Source: DAHUYF01 sp035945115 (GTDB lineage Bacteria > Pseudomonadota > Alphaproteobacteria > ATCC43930 > CGMCC-115725). Taken from it: DNA of 64,000 nucleotides. The notes beneath the pieces are model-generated. The model was not told the DNA's origin. It was given only the letters and a program-made list of their open reading frames with translations, and made no database searches. Of the stretch, positions 17,178 to 26,962 are shown piece after piece. Within the stretch, counting starts at the first letter, position 1; each line of letters opens with the position of its first letter. The stretch spans positions 3,262-67,261 of the forward strand of contig DASZAN010000104.1 in NCBI GenBank assembly GCA_035945115.1. Reading direction: 5' to 3'. Position numbers and translations under genes: made by a program.

Positions 17178-18604
17178 GCCGCCCTCGTCTCGATATCTCT
17201 GCGGCGAGCCTCGTCCAGGTCGCCCACCATATAAAGCGAGCTCTCGGCCCAATCGTCGGTCGCGCCATCGAGGATCGCATGACAGCCGGCGAGCGTGGCC
17301 TCAAGCTCCACCGAGCGGCCGGACTTACCGGTGAAGGCGACGGTGACCATGAAAGGCTGGGTCAGGAATCGCATGAGGCGTCGTGCGCGTTTGACCACAC
17401 TTCGGTCCGCGGCGCTCAGCTCCTCGATACCAAGAAGCGCGATGATTTCCTGGAGTTCGCGATAGTGAGCGATCGTTTTGCGCACCTCTTGCGCGGTTTC
17501 GTAGTGAGCTTGTCCAACGACGCGAGGGTCGAGCAGCGTTGACGTCGAGGCGAGCGGATCGATGGCCGGATACATCCCCTGGCTGGCCATGTCGCGCGAC
17601 AAGACGATCGATGAATCGAGATGGCTGAAGATGTCTGCCACCGCGGGATCCGAGAAGTCGTCCGCCGGCACATAGACCGCCTGAATGGAGGTGATTGCCG
17701 CGCCCGCAACCGACGCAATACGTTCCTCGAGCTCGGCGATCTCGCTGCTAAGCGTCGGCTGATAGCCGACACGCGACGGCAACCGGCCGAGCAAGCCCGA
17801 AACCTCGCCCCCAGCCTGGACAAGGCGGTAGACATTGTCGATCAGCAGCAGGACGTTCTCGCGCGCTGTGTCACGAAAATGCTCCGCGATGGTGAGCGCC
17901 GTGAGTCCCGCCCGCCAACGAGCGCCGGGCGCTTCATTCATTTGCCCAAACACGAGCGCGGTTCGCCTGAGGACACCTGATTGTCGGAGCTCGAGCAACA
18001 GTTCATGTCCTTCGCGCGAACGCTCCCCGATACCGGCGAAGACAGAGATCCCGGAGTGCCGTTCGACCGTCGCGCGAATGAGTTCCATGATGAGCACGGT
18101 CTTGCCAACGCCAGCGCCCCCGAACATGGCAGCCTTGCCGCCTGTCACGAGCGGTGCCAGCAGGTCGATCACCTTGATGCCCGTGTGGAAGATTTTCAGG
18201 GTTCCGCCAAGCTTATCCAATCCCGGCGCCGGACCGTGAATGGCCCGACGCATAACGTCTGCCGGCAGTGGATCCCCTCGGTCTGTGGTCTCGCCAACCG
18301 CGTTGAGCAACCGACCAAGCACAGCCTCTCCAACCGGCACGCGAATGGGTGTTCCCAAAGCGCGCGATGCCGTGCCGCGCTTGAGGCCGGCCGTATTTCC
18401 AAGTGCCACTGCACGGGCCGTCGCGGGACCGAGATGTTGTTGGACTTCCGCGACAAGTGGCCGACCTAGGTCCCACTCGACCGCGATCGCCTCTTCGACA
18501 GCCGGTAGGAGACCTTCCGGAAACCGGATGTCGATCACGGAGCCGTGAACCGCGACCACCTCGCCCAAGGCTCCGTCATGCCCATCGCCTCGCTCACGGG
18601 CCAT
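17174..18604 (-). CDS. atpD: N-ATPase subunit beta (catalytic)
   Basis: A 476-residue catalytic F1 beta subunit and first gene of the operon. It shows the P-loop GGAGVGKTVLIMELI, the catalytic-site region FAGIGERSREGHELL, VFGQMNEAPGARWRAGLTALTIAEHFRD, and SRVGYQPTLSSEIAELEERI followed by IQAVYVPADDFSDPAVADIFSHLD. The gene order D-C-Q-R-B-E-F-A-G, the overlapping starts and the absence of atpH define an N-ATPase, a second, often laterally acquired rotary ATPase found beside the housekeeping enzyme. Two FNR-type boxes lie upstream, at 18677 and 18732. Confidence 0.93.
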   Translation of the reverse strand: MARERGDGHDGALGEVVAVHGSVIDIRFPEGLLPAVEEAIAVEWDLGRPLVAEVQQHLGPATARAVALGNTAGLKRGTASRALGTPIRVPVGEAVLGRLLNAVGETTDRGDPLPADVMRRAIHGPAPGLDKLGGTLKIFHTGIKVIDLLAPLVTGGKAAMFGGAGVGKTVLIMELIRATVERHSGISVFAGIGERSREGHELLLELRQSGVLRRTALVFGQMNEAPGARWRAGLTALTIAEHFRDTARENVLLLIDNVYRLVQAGGEVSGLLGRLPSRVGYQPTLSSEIAELEERIASVAGAAITSIQAVYVPADDFSDPAVADIFSHLDSSIVLSRDMASQGMYPAIDPLASTSTLLDPRVVGQAHYETAQEVRKTIAHYRELQEIIALLGIEELSAADRSVVKRARRLMRFLTQPFMVTVAFTGKSGRSVELEATLAGCHAILDGATDDWAESSLYMVGDLDEARRRDIETRAA

Positions 18605-18676
18605 TACGAATCCTCTCCCTGAGTGCGCCGGAATTTCAGGTATCGAAACCGATACGCTTCAACAGGCGGCGACGCT

Positions 18677-18690
18677 TTGATCTGGCTCAA
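18677..18690 (-). promoter_or_regulatory. FNR/FixK-like box upstream of the N-ATPase operon
   Basis: TTGAT-CTGG-CTCAA differs from the consensus TTGAY-N4-RTCAA at one position of the second half. Its centre is about 80 bases upstream of the atpD start. It is the closer of two such boxes in this divergent intergenic region. Confidence 0.45.
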
Positions 18691-18731
18691 CGCGGCGACT
18701 GAGGGGCAACGCCGTCACAATCCCCTTGTGC

Positions 18732-18745
18732 TTGATCTCGATCAA
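18732..18745 (+). promoter_or_regulatory. FNR/FixK box between the N-ATPase and Cus operons
   Basis: TTGAT-CTCG-ATCAA is a perfect FNR/FixK palindrome. It overlaps an ATG at 18745, which argues that the true start of the outer-membrane gene is the downstream ATG at 18799. It could serve either divergent operon. Confidence 0.6.
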
Positions 18746-18798
18746 TGACGGTGAAGGGGGGAGCCGGCAGATTTCGTGAATCTACTCGGAGTCCGCAC

Positions 18799-20241
18799 AT
18801 GCCACGCCGTGTCGGCCGTGAGCCCGCTTGGCCCAGGACTTGGGCGACTGGCGCGATACTGCTCGCCGTGGGAGTGGCGATGGAGGCAGGGTTGGGAGGC
18901 TGCGTCCTGGCTCCGGAAGGCAAGCCGGCGGAGGAGGCAAAGCTCGCCTTGCTGTCGACACAGTTCGAGCCGCCGATTGAGGCTCGGCAAGTCCCCGAAT
19001 TGCCGGCGCCCGCGGATTGGCGCCACGTTTTAAGCCGGGCTTTCCTGACGAACGGAGAATTGGAATCGGCTTATTTCGAGTGGAAGGCTGCTCTCGCTCG
19101 AATCGACCAAGTCGCGGTGTGGCCTAACAGCAACGTCGCCGTCAGCTTCAGCTACATGTTCTCGCCCGAAAACATCAAGGCTTGGAACCGCACGACGATC
19201 AGCGCCGGCTTCGACCCCTCCATGACCCTATCGCTTCCGGTCAAGACCCAGGCGGCGGGGAAGGTTGCACTCGAGGCGGCGAGAGAATCGGCCGAGAGGT
19301 TTCGCGCTACCAAATTCGAGCTTCAGCGAAAGGTGCTGGTCGAATATTTGGACCTAGCGCTCATCGAAGAAAAGGTCCGCATTCAGCGGGACAACTTGGA
19401 TCTCCTGCAATTGCTGGTGAACTCTGCCGCCAATCGCGTACAGACCGGTGGTCCGCAGCAGGACTTGCTCAAGGCCACAACGGAATCGGAGTTGGCGCAG
19501 AACGAATTGGCGAACATGGAAGCCGAGGCCAAATCGATGCAAGCCACGCTCGACGGGATGCTCGCACGCGATCCGGCCGCCCCTTTGCAGCTGCCCCAGA
19601 AGTTGCCGGCGCCGCGTCGCGTTCTCGCCGATGACGCCCGTCTGATCGCGGTGGCAGTCGATCAGAACCCGGAGCTTGCCGGGCTGGCCCGGCAGGTGGC
19701 GGGCCGCAAGGATGCGATCGAGCTAGCGCGGCTGGCGTATTTGCCCGATGTGGTCCCCTCCCTGTCGATCACCGGCAACATTTCGCAGGTGGTCGGGGCA
19801 ATGATCATGTTGCCGACCAAATTGCCGGCGATCCGTGCTGCGATTGCCGAAGCCGAGGCCACGGAACGATCGGCCGAAGCCGTCACGCGACAGACAAGGC
19901 AGGATCGGGCCGCGAGCTTTGTTACCAACCTCTATTTCATGCGCAACGCGGAGCGACAAACTGAGCTCTACCGGACGCGTCTCGTGCCGGCGGTCCAACA
20001 GATGCTTAGCAGCTCGCGGCAAGCCTATGCAGCCGGGGCCATTGGCTTTGCGGACCTGATCGACAGCGAGCGGACCTATGTCGAGGTCCGTGCGATGGTC
20101 GCGACAGCGCAGATCGAACGAGAAAAGCGGCTCGCCGAGCTTGAGGCACTTGCTGGTGTCGATGTCGAGACGCTTGGCCGGCCGGGTTCGTCGGGGGCGG
20201 AGCCGGCCACCATACCCGTGCGATCACGCGAGACACAGTGA
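18799..20241 (+). CDS. Outer-membrane efflux factor (CusC/TolC family lipoprotein)
   Basis: A 480-residue TolC-like channel for the CusBA pump. The N-terminus has a lipoprotein-type signal ending GLGGC (the likely acylated Cys is about 35 residues in). It is followed by two repeated helical regions typical of OMFs (ALEAARESAERFRATKFELQRKVLVEYLDLALIEEKVRIQRDNLDLL; AIAEAEATERSAEAVTRQTRQDRAASFVTNLYFMRNAERQTELYRTRLVPAVQQ). The ATG at 18799 follows a GGAG and avoids the FNR-type box; an upstream ATG at 18745 is less likely. Co-directional with cusB and cusA homologues. Confidence 0.85.
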   Translation: MPRRVGREPAWPRTWATGAILLAVGVAMEAGLGGCVLAPEGKPAEEAKLALLSTQFEPPIEARQVPELPAPADWRHVLSRAFLTNGELESAYFEWKAALARIDQVAVWPNSNVAVSFSYMFSPENIKAWNRTTISAGFDPSMTLSLPVKTQAAGKVALEAARESAERFRATKFELQRKVLVEYLDLALIEEKVRIQRDNLDLLQLLVNSAANRVQTGGPQQDLLKATTESELAQNELANMEAEAKSMQATLDGMLARDPAAPLQLPQKLPAPRRVLADDARLIAVAVDQNPELAGLARQVAGRKDAIELARLAYLPDVVPSLSITGNISQVVGAMIMLPTKLPAIRAAIAEAEATERSAEAVTRQTRQDRAASFVTNLYFMRNAERQTELYRTRLVPAVQQMLSSSRQAYAAGAIGFADLIDSERTYVEVRAMVATAQIEREKRLAELEALAGVDVETLGRPGSSGAEPATIPVRSRETQ

Positions 20242-20249
20242 GGATGACC

Positions 20250-21521
20250 ATGTCGATGATACGGTATCGAGATCTGGTCGGCCTGACGCTGGCAGCGCTG
20301 CTGAGCGCCACGCCGTTGCTCCTCGCTCGAGCTCAAGAACACGCGGCACATGGTGCGCATGACACGGCAAATCCTCCACGCGCTGGGTATGCAGAGAAAG
20401 ACGGCGAGACACCGCCGGGATACGCGGACATCAGCGTTGCCCCAGACGTCCAGCAACGTATCGGAGTGGCGCTGGGGACGGTGCAGGAGACACCGCTGAC
20501 CATGACCATTCGCGCAGTAGGGATCGTGCGGCCGGACGAAACCAAGATCGCGCATATTCACCTGAAAACCGAAGGCTGGGTTGAAAAGCTGTTCGTCTCC
20601 TTCACCGGGCAAAAGGTGAAGGTCGGCGACCCCATGCTGTCGATCTACAGTCCCGCATTCTTCACAGCTCAGGGCGAGTTCCTTTCAGCGCTGAGGTCAA
20701 TCAAGGCCAATCCCGACAGCATGGGGGACCGGCAGGTGGTGTTGGAAAGCTCGCGGCGGCGACTGGAGCTCTGGGATGTACCAAAGGAGGCGATCGAGGC
20801 GCTGGAGCGAACGGGCAAGCTGGAGAAGTCGCTGACCTTGCGCAGCCCGATTTCCGGAACCGTGCTGGAGAAGAAGGCCTTCGAGGGGCAGTACGTGATG
20901 CCGCAAGGCGAACTGTACATTGTTGCGGACCTCTCCACGGTGTGGATGCAGGCAAAGGTCTTCGAGTACGAATTGCCGCACATCGAGATCGGTATGCCGG
21001 TGTCGGTCACGGTGTCGTCACTCAGGTCGCGACCTTTGATCGGGAAAGTCGTTTTCGTTGATCCGGTCGTCGACGAGACGACCCGATCGGTGCAGGTGCG
21101 CGTCGAGCTTCCCAATCACGATGGCGAACTTAGGCCCGGCATGTTTGGCCATATCGTGATTACCCATTCGATGGGGAATGGGTTGACCGTCCCGGTTTCC
21201 GCTGTCATCCGCACTGGCGAGCGCGATATCGCGTATCGCGTCGTCTCCGCGGATCACTTCGTGCCGGTACAAGTGAAGATCAGTCCTCTGCAGTTCGAGG
21301 ATCGGCTACAGATCCTCGAAGGGCTGAAAGCCGGAGACCAAGTCGTGACCTCCGCAAACTTTCTTATCGACTCGGAGAGCCGATTGCGGGCCGGCGCCGG
21401 CAGCATGGCGGACATGCCCGGGATGGGTGTCGATACAAGCGGTGGCAAGAAGGCTGGACAGCAAGGAAATATGAAGGAGATGTCGACGAAGGGCGGAACA
21501 GCGGGACATACCCACCAATGA
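20250..21521 (+). CDS. cusB: RND efflux periplasmic adaptor (CusB-like)
   Basis: A roughly 423-residue membrane-fusion protein. It has a signal peptide (DLVGLTLAALLSATPLLLARAQ), a His-rich stretch (EHAAHGAHD), and the CusB order: beta-barrel start (GVALGTVQETPLTMTIRAVGIV), lipoyl half-motifs (EGWVEKLFVSFTGQKVKVGDPMLSIYSP and LRSPISGTVLEKKAFEGQYVMPQGELYIVADLSTVWMQAKVFE), and a Met/His-rich tail. It bridges the inner-membrane pump and outer-membrane channel and delivers Cu+/Ag+. GTG 20238, ATG 20244 and ATG 20250 are all possible starts; 20250 has GAGG at the best spacing. Confidence 0.87.
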   Translation: MSMIRYRDLVGLTLAALLSATPLLLARAQEHAAHGAHDTANPPRAGYAEKDGETPPGYADISVAPDVQQRIGVALGTVQETPLTMTIRAVGIVRPDETKIAHIHLKTEGWVEKLFVSFTGQKVKVGDPMLSIYSPAFFTAQGEFLSALRSIKANPDSMGDRQVVLESSRRRLELWDVPKEAIEALERTGKLEKSLTLRSPISGTVLEKKAFEGQYVMPQGELYIVADLSTVWMQAKVFEYELPHIEIGMPVSVTVSSLRSRPLIGKVVFVDPVVDETTRSVQVRVELPNHDGELRPGMFGHIVITHSMGNGLTVPVSAVIRTGERDIAYRVVSADHFVPVQVKISPLQFEDRLQILEGLKAGDQVVTSANFLIDSESRLRAGAGSMADMPGMGVDTSGGKKAGQQGNMKEMSTKGGTAGHTHQ

Positions 21522-21568
21522 CGTGCATGGCTGCCACCTAAGTTGCTGAGATCACCAAGGGTAAGGTC

Positions 21569-24500
21569 ATGATCGCACGCATCATCGAGTTCAGCGCCCG
21601 AAACACCTTCCTGGTCTTGCTTCTGATCGTCGCGATTATTGGCAGCGGGGCGTGGGCTGTTCTCAACACGCCCCTCGACGCGATTCCCGACCTCTCCGAT
21701 GTGCAGGTGATCATCTCGACCGACTGGGAGGACCGCAGCCCGAATATCATCGAGGACCAAGTCACATATCCGATCGTGACGCAGCTCCTTTCCGCTCCCA
21801 AGGTCAAAGCGGTGCGAGCCACCAGCTTCTATGGTTCATCGCTGGTCTATGTCATTTTCGAAGACGGTACCGACTTGTACTGGGCGCGCAGCCGTGTGCT
21901 CGAATATCTCAGCGGAATGGCGGGTAAGCTGCCGCAAGGGGTATCGCCGCAACTCGGGCCCGATGCGACCGGCGTTGGATGGGCCCTGGAATATGTGCTG
22001 ATCGACAAGACCGGGGAGCGCTCGCTGGCCGATCTTCGCAGCCTGCAGGACTGGCAGGTGCAGTATCAGATCCGATCCGTTCCTGGCGTGGCAGAAGTGG
22101 CCTCCGTCGGTGGCTTCGTGAAGCAGTACCAAGTCACGATCGATCCCAATAGGCTGCTCGCCTACAACATCCCGATCAACAAGGTCGTCGAGCAAATTCG
22201 CCGTGGCAACCAAGAAGTGGGCGGGCGAGTGCTCGAGTTTACCGGCAGGGAGTACATGGTGCGCGGCAGGGGCTATTTTCAAAGCCCTGCCGACATCGAA
22301 GCCGTGGCGCTGGGAGCACAACCAGATGGCACGCCTATCCTCGTGCGAGACGTGGCGTTCGTGCAGATCGGCCCGGACATCCGCCGTGGCGTGGTCGACT
22401 ACAACGGCCTGGGCGATGCCGCGGGAGGCGTCGTTGTCGTCCGGTTCGGCGAAAGCGTCTACGACGTCCTCAATCGTGTCAAGGAGACGATCAAAGACAA
22501 GGTTGTGCCCTCGCTTCCCGAGGGCGTCGAGTTGGTTACCACCTACGACCGCTCATTGCTCATCAAGCATTCCGTAGAGACGCTGACTTGGAAACTCGTC
22601 GAAGAAAGTCTCATCGTCAGTCTGGTATGCGTCGTCTTCCTGTTCCACCTCCGGAGCGCGCTGGTTGCCATCATTACGCTACCTCTGGCCGTGCTCATGG
22701 CAATGCTGGCGATGCGATGGATAGGGCTGACCAGCAACATCATGAGCTTGGGCGGGATCGCCATTGCCATCGGCGCCATGGTGGATGCCGCGATCGTCAT
22801 GATCGAGAACGCCCACAAGCATGTCGAGCGCGAGCAGGTCAAGCCCCCCGAAATGCGTCGTGCCCGTCTTGACGTCCTGATCGAGGCCGGCAGAGAGGTA
22901 GGACCATCGCTGTTCTTCTCGCTCTTGATCATTACCGTGAGTTTTCTGCCGGTGTTTGCACTTCAGGACCAGGAAGGTCGGCTTTTCAAGCCACTCGCCT
23001 ATACCAAGTCCTTCAGCATGTTCTTTGCCGCGCTGCTGTCCGTCACGGTGACGCCCTACCTTATGACGCTGCTGATCCGCGGCAACCTTCCGCCCGAAGA
23101 GCGAAATCCAATCAATCGCCTCTTGATCTGGGCCTACCGGCCATTTGCCAAGCTTGCGCTGAGACTGCGCTACGCGACGGTCGCGATCGGGCTCCTCGCC
23201 ATCGCTGCCATTGTGCCGATCTACAGGAGCCTTGGCAGCGAGTTCATGCCGCCGCTGTGGGAGGAGACGGTTCTCTTCATGCCGGCGACGCTGCCGGGCG
23301 CATCGATCCAAACGATGAAGCAGGCGATCCAGGAGCAAGACAGAATCCTGATGACCTTTCCCGAGGTCGCTAGCGTGTTCGCGAAAGCCGGACGAGCCGA
23401 GAGCGCCACCGATCCGGCCCCGCTGGAAATGATCGAGACCGTCATCGATCTCAAGCCATCGGATCAGTGGCGCGCGGGCATGACGCCCGATCAGCTCATC
23501 AGCGACATGAATCAAGCGCTGAGCGTGAAGGTGGCGGGATTCTCCAACAGTTGGACGATGCCGATCAAGGCGCGAATCGACATGCTGTCGACCGGCATAC
23601 GGACGCCCGTCGGAGTGAAGGTGTTCGGGCCGGATCTCAACGAGATCGGACGTATCCTGTCGGAAGTCGAAGCTGCGGTAGGTGCAGTTCGCGGTACACG
23701 AAGCGCCTTCGCTGAACGGGTAAGCCAGGGCTACTACTTCGATTTCGATATCGATCGTGAAGCCATCGCCCGTTACGGACTGTCGGTGATGGACGTGCAG
23801 GAGGTCATCCAAGCGGCCGTTGGCGGGGCGAATCTCACGCAAACCATCGAAGGTAGGCAGCGCTATCCCGTGAATGTGCGCTACGGCCGCGAGCTGCGCG
23901 ACGATCTGGGAAAATTGCGGCGTGTGCTCGTCGCCACGCCGTCCGGCGCGCAGGTGCCCTTGGAAGAACTCGCCGAGCTGCGCTTCGTGGACGGTCCCGG
24001 CATGATCAAGAGCGAGGCAGCACAGCTCGTCGGTTACGTCTATGTGGACGTATCAGGTCGAGACATCGGCAGCTACATCAGCGATGCTCGGAAGGCCGTT
24101 GGCGAGATGGTCAAATTGCCTGCCGGCTACAGACTGGAATGGAGCGGCTCGTTCGAAGGTCTGCAGCGCGCCAGCCAGCGGTTGACATACGTCATTCCGA
24201 TCACGCTGGCCCTCATCTTCGTCCTGCTTTATCTCAACACACGATCCCTGGCCAAAGTGCTGATCGTGCTGACCGCCGTGCCTTTCTCACTCCTCGGTGC
24301 TTTCTTACTGCTGTTGCTGCTCGGCTATCACCTTAGCGTGGCTGTTTGGGTCGGCATCATCGCTTTGGCTGGGGTGGATGCCGAGACAGGCATGGTAATG
24401 CTGCTTTACCTGGACGTCGCCTATGAACGGTGGAAAGCAGAAGGACGAATGAACGCTCTTCCGGACCTCGAGGATGCCGTCATGGAAGGTGCCGTTAAGC

Positions 24501-24745
24501 GGGTTCGGCCCAAAATGATGACGGTCCTGGCGATCCTGATGGGGCTCTTGCCTATCATGTGGTCCAGCGGGACGGGATCTGACGTGATGAAACGCATTGC
24601 CGCGCCTATGGTTGGCGGCGTCGTCACGAGCTTCATGCTGGAGCTTTTGATCTATCCAGCAATTTACCTCCTCTGGAAATGGTGGAGCGACGTGCGATAC
24701 GCGCGCACACGAGCCTATCACGGAGCTCTCGCCAACCGCACTTGA
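21569..24745 (+). CDS. cusA: Heavy-metal RND efflux pump (CusA family)
   Basis: A 1058-residue inner-membrane proton antiporter of the HME-RND family. The N-terminus (MIARIIEFSARNTFLVLLLI), DAIPDLSDVQVIISTDWEDRSPNIIEDQVTYPIVTQLLS, and the helix-4 motif GAMVDAAIVMIENAHKH with acidic relay residues identify the CusA/CzcA branch. Many segments (RGYFQSPADIEAVALG, GLTSNIMSLGGIAIAIGAMVDA, GVDAETGMVMLLYLDVAY) are of CusA type, so Cu+/Ag+ is the expected substrate. It forms an operon with the adaptor and the outer-membrane factor. It ends 17 bases from the convergent phosphorylase gene. Confidence 0.92.
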   Translation: MIARIIEFSARNTFLVLLLIVAIIGSGAWAVLNTPLDAIPDLSDVQVIISTDWEDRSPNIIEDQVTYPIVTQLLSAPKVKAVRATSFYGSSLVYVIFEDGTDLYWARSRVLEYLSGMAGKLPQGVSPQLGPDATGVGWALEYVLIDKTGERSLADLRSLQDWQVQYQIRSVPGVAEVASVGGFVKQYQVTIDPNRLLAYNIPINKVVEQIRRGNQEVGGRVLEFTGREYMVRGRGYFQSPADIEAVALGAQPDGTPILVRDVAFVQIGPDIRRGVVDYNGLGDAAGGVVVVRFGESVYDVLNRVKETIKDKVVPSLPEGVELVTTYDRSLLIKHSVETLTWKLVEESLIVSLVCVVFLFHLRSALVAIITLPLAVLMAMLAMRWIGLTSNIMSLGGIAIAIGAMVDAAIVMIENAHKHVEREQVKPPEMRRARLDVLIEAGREVGPSLFFSLLIITVSFLPVFALQDQEGRLFKPLAYTKSFSMFFAALLSVTVTPYLMTLLIRGNLPPEERNPINRLLIWAYRPFAKLALRLRYATVAIGLLAIAAIVPIYRSLGSEFMPPLWEETVLFMPATLPGASIQTMKQAIQEQDRILMTFPEVASVFAKAGRAESATDPAPLEMIETVIDLKPSDQWRAGMTPDQLISDMNQALSVKVAGFSNSWTMPIKARIDMLSTGIRTPVGVKVFGPDLNEIGRILSEVEAAVGAVRGTRSAFAERVSQGYYFDFDIDREAIARYGLSVMDVQEVIQAAVGGANLTQTIEGRQRYPVNVRYGRELRDDLGKLRRVLVATPSGAQVPLEELAELRFVDGPGMIKSEAAQLVGYVYVDVSGRDIGSYISDARKAVGEMVKLPAGYRLEWSGSFEGLQRASQRLTYVIPITLALIFVLLYLNTRSLAKVLIVLTAVPFSLLGAFLLLLLLGYHLSVAVWVGIIALAGVDAETGMVMLLYLDVAYERWKAEGRMNALPDLEDAVMEGAVKRVRPKMMTVLAILMGLLPIMWSSGTGSDVMKRIAAPMVGGVVTSFMLELLIYPAIYLLWKWWSDVRYARTRAYHGALANRT

Positions 24746-24761
24746 GCTTCGGGCCCAAAAG

Positions 24762-26480
24762 CTACCGGAGATAGGCCTCAGTCGCGTAGCGGCGCATCAT
24801 GCGCTGGCTGTTGAAATAATAGGCGATGTTGCCAATCGCCTGCTTCATCATCCAACGCCATAACGCCGGGTTCCCGTAGTAGAGAGGGAGCACCGCGCTT
24901 TCGAGCTTGCCGTAGAGCGCGGCGGCATGCTCTTGATCTACGCCGCCATCGCCGTCGTGGCCGATTGACCAGCCCGTGACGCCCTCGATGCAGGCCTCGA
25001 TCCACCAGCCGTCCAGTACACTCAGGTTGAGCACGCCATTAAGCGCCGCCTTCATCCCACTCGTCCCCGACGCCTCCAGCGGGGGCAAGGGCGTGTTCAG
25101 CCAAACATCAGAGCCGGCGATCAGCATTTTCGCAATTCGCATGTCGTAGTTTGGCAAGAATACGCAGGTGATCTTGCCGCGAAGCTGATCCGCAAGATGA
25201 TGAATACGTCTAATGGCTTCCTTGCCGCTGTTGTCCCGCGGATGAGCCTTGCCGGCGACCACCAGGTGGAAAGGCCGCCGCGCCGCGATCGCTGTAAGCC
25301 GCTCCAAATCCTGGAAGAGGAGCAGAGGGCGCTTATAGCCAGTCATGCGCCGGGCAGAGCCCAAGATGACGACGTTGGGATCGAGCGCGATGCCGGCGGA
25401 TGTCTTCACGTAGTCAATAAGCTCTTTCTTGGCTGTTTCGTGGCAGCTCCAGACTTTGTCGTCGGAGAGTTGCATCGCACGGACGAGAACTTCAGGCTCG
25501 TGCAGCCATCGGGAAAAATTCGCGCTGTACAGCTCGGCGAAGGCAGGATGCGCCCAGGTCCCGACATGCACACCGTTCGTAATGGCATGGACCCGGTAAC
25601 CGGGGAAAAGCTGGGCCGTGGTCTCCGCGTGGCGGCCTGCGACGCCGTTGACATAACCGGTGAGATTCAACGCGAGACGCGTCATGTTGAGGCGGTCCTC
25701 TCCAGCGAGTCGCCTCAAGGCGTGGGGATCGACGAAATTGGGCAGGATCCGCTCAAAGACCTCGTACGAAAAGCGATCCTGGCCTGCCTCGACGGGTGTG
25801 TGCGTCGTGAACACGCACCGTTCGCGAACCTCGGAAATATCGTATGGCAGGTCCCCCGAGATCAAGTTCTCCTGCGGGATGCGCCAGTGGTTCAGCAACT
25901 CGAGTGTTAGGAAGGCCGCGTGACCTTCGTTGAGGTGATAGGTGTGGAGATCGAAGCCGAGAGCATGCAAAACCCGAATGCCGCCGATCCCGAGGATAAT
26001 CTCCTGCTTGAGGCGATAGGTCTCGTCCCCGCCATAGAGATAGTGAGTGAGCGCTCGATCCTCTCCGCCGTTCTGATCGAGATCAGTGTCGAGGAGCAGG
26101 ATTGGGATTCGGTGGCCGTACGGGCAGGTATGAATATAGAGCCAAGGGCGAATCCAGACCGGGCGCCTTTCGATTTCGACAGCCACCATCGCATTGAGCG
26201 GCTCGCACCAGTGATCGGGCTTCCACCAATCAGGCTGCTCGCCCTGCCATCCGTTTGCGTCGATCTCCTGGCGGAAGTAACCGGCACGGCTCAGCAGAGT
26301 CACGAAGACGACGGGCAGTTCCAAGTCGGCGCAAGAACGAGCCGTGTCGCCGGCGAGAATGCCGAGACCGCCGGCATAGGTATGCATTTCGGCCCGAACG
26401 GCCATCTCCATGGAGAAATAGGCGATGTGGGTGCGCGGGACGAAGGGGTCGATTGACGACACTCTAAAGCTCCATTTCAC
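24762..26480 (-). CDS. glgP: Alpha-glucan (glycogen) phosphorylase, short type
   Basis: A 572-residue member of the shorter alpha-glucan phosphorylase branch. Seen are HIAYFSMEMAVRAEMHTYAGGLGILAGD near the N-terminus, FDLHTYHLNEGHAAFLTLELL, VFTTHTPVEAGQDRF, and the PLP region LPPLEASGTSGMKAALNGVLNLSVLDGWW with the Lys that carries pyridoxal phosphate. The reaction releases glucose-1-phosphate from storage glucan. It appears full length for this type. The start at 26480 is the longest; a start a few residues later is possible. Upstream lies only a pps remnant in the same orientation. Confidence 0.87.
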   Translation of the reverse strand: MKWSFRVSSIDPFVPRTHIAYFSMEMAVRAEMHTYAGGLGILAGDTARSCADLELPVVFVTLLSRAGYFRQEIDANGWQGEQPDWWKPDHWCEPLNAMVAVEIERRPVWIRPWLYIHTCPYGHRIPILLLDTDLDQNGGEDRALTHYLYGGDETYRLKQEIILGIGGIRVLHALGFDLHTYHLNEGHAAFLTLELLNHWRIPQENLISGDLPYDISEVRERCVFTTHTPVEAGQDRFSYEVFERILPNFVDPHALRRLAGEDRLNMTRLALNLTGYVNGVAGRHAETTAQLFPGYRVHAITNGVHVGTWAHPAFAELYSANFSRWLHEPEVLVRAMQLSDDKVWSCHETAKKELIDYVKTSAGIALDPNVVILGSARRMTGYKRPLLLFQDLERLTAIAARRPFHLVVAGKAHPRDNSGKEAIRRIHHLADQLRGKITCVFLPNYDMRIAKMLIAGSDVWLNTPLPPLEASGTSGMKAALNGVLNLSVLDGWWIEACIEGVTGWSIGHDGDGGVDQEHAAALYGKLESAVLPLYYGNPALWRWMMKQAIGNIAYYFNSQRMMRRYATEAYLR

Positions 26481-26523
26481 GTCGCCGCGCGACGTATCCT
26501 ACGCTGACCTTCACCGGTGGATC

Positions 26524-26936
26524 GAATCCCCCGGGCTAGCCGCGAGCACGCGCGCGGGCGCCAGATGCGAGGCCATGCGCTTCAGCGGCCGCAACGTGGC
26601 GCTTCACCTCCAGGAAGCTATCCGGGCTGACCGATATCGAATCAATGCCGCACTCAACAAGGAATTCAGTAAATTCCGGGTGATCGCTCCGTTCTTGGCC
26701 GCATAGCCCCACCTTGGCACCGGCCTTATGCGCTTCGGTGATGACGTTTTCCACTTCACGGCCTCGTCTTGCTCATCGAAGAGTTCGGCCAACGCCTCGG
26801 AGTCACGGTCAACACCTAACGTAAGCTGGGTGAGATCGTTGCTGCCGATCGAGAAGCCATCGAAACGGCGGGCAAAAGCGCATGGTGAGCCCATGATCTG
26901 CGGCCGAATTGCGTCCCGGAGCACGCTAGTTCGCAC
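26524..26936 (-). pseudogene. ppsA: Phosphoenolpyruvate synthase C-terminal remnant
   Basis: Two overlapping minus-strand frames together spell the end of PpsA. One gives FARRFDGFSIGSNDLTQLTLGVDRDSEALAELFDEQDEAV and the other ENVITEAHKAGAKVGLCGQERSDHPEFTEFLVECGIDSISVSPDSFLEVKRHV. A shift of reading frame occurs at about 26750. The approximately 650 N-terminal residues of a normal enzyme are absent, and the sequence before the first block (MGSPCA...) does not match the family. This is a dead fragment next to glgP. Confidence 0.75.
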
Positions 26937-26962
26937 GGATCATGGCCGCGCACGAAGCGCAG

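Noticed and set aside
22679..23842. 387-codon minus-strand frame inside the RND pump gene
   Set aside because: Shadow of cusA: the His/Arg/Asp-rich translation has no domains, and the plus frame is clearly the gene.
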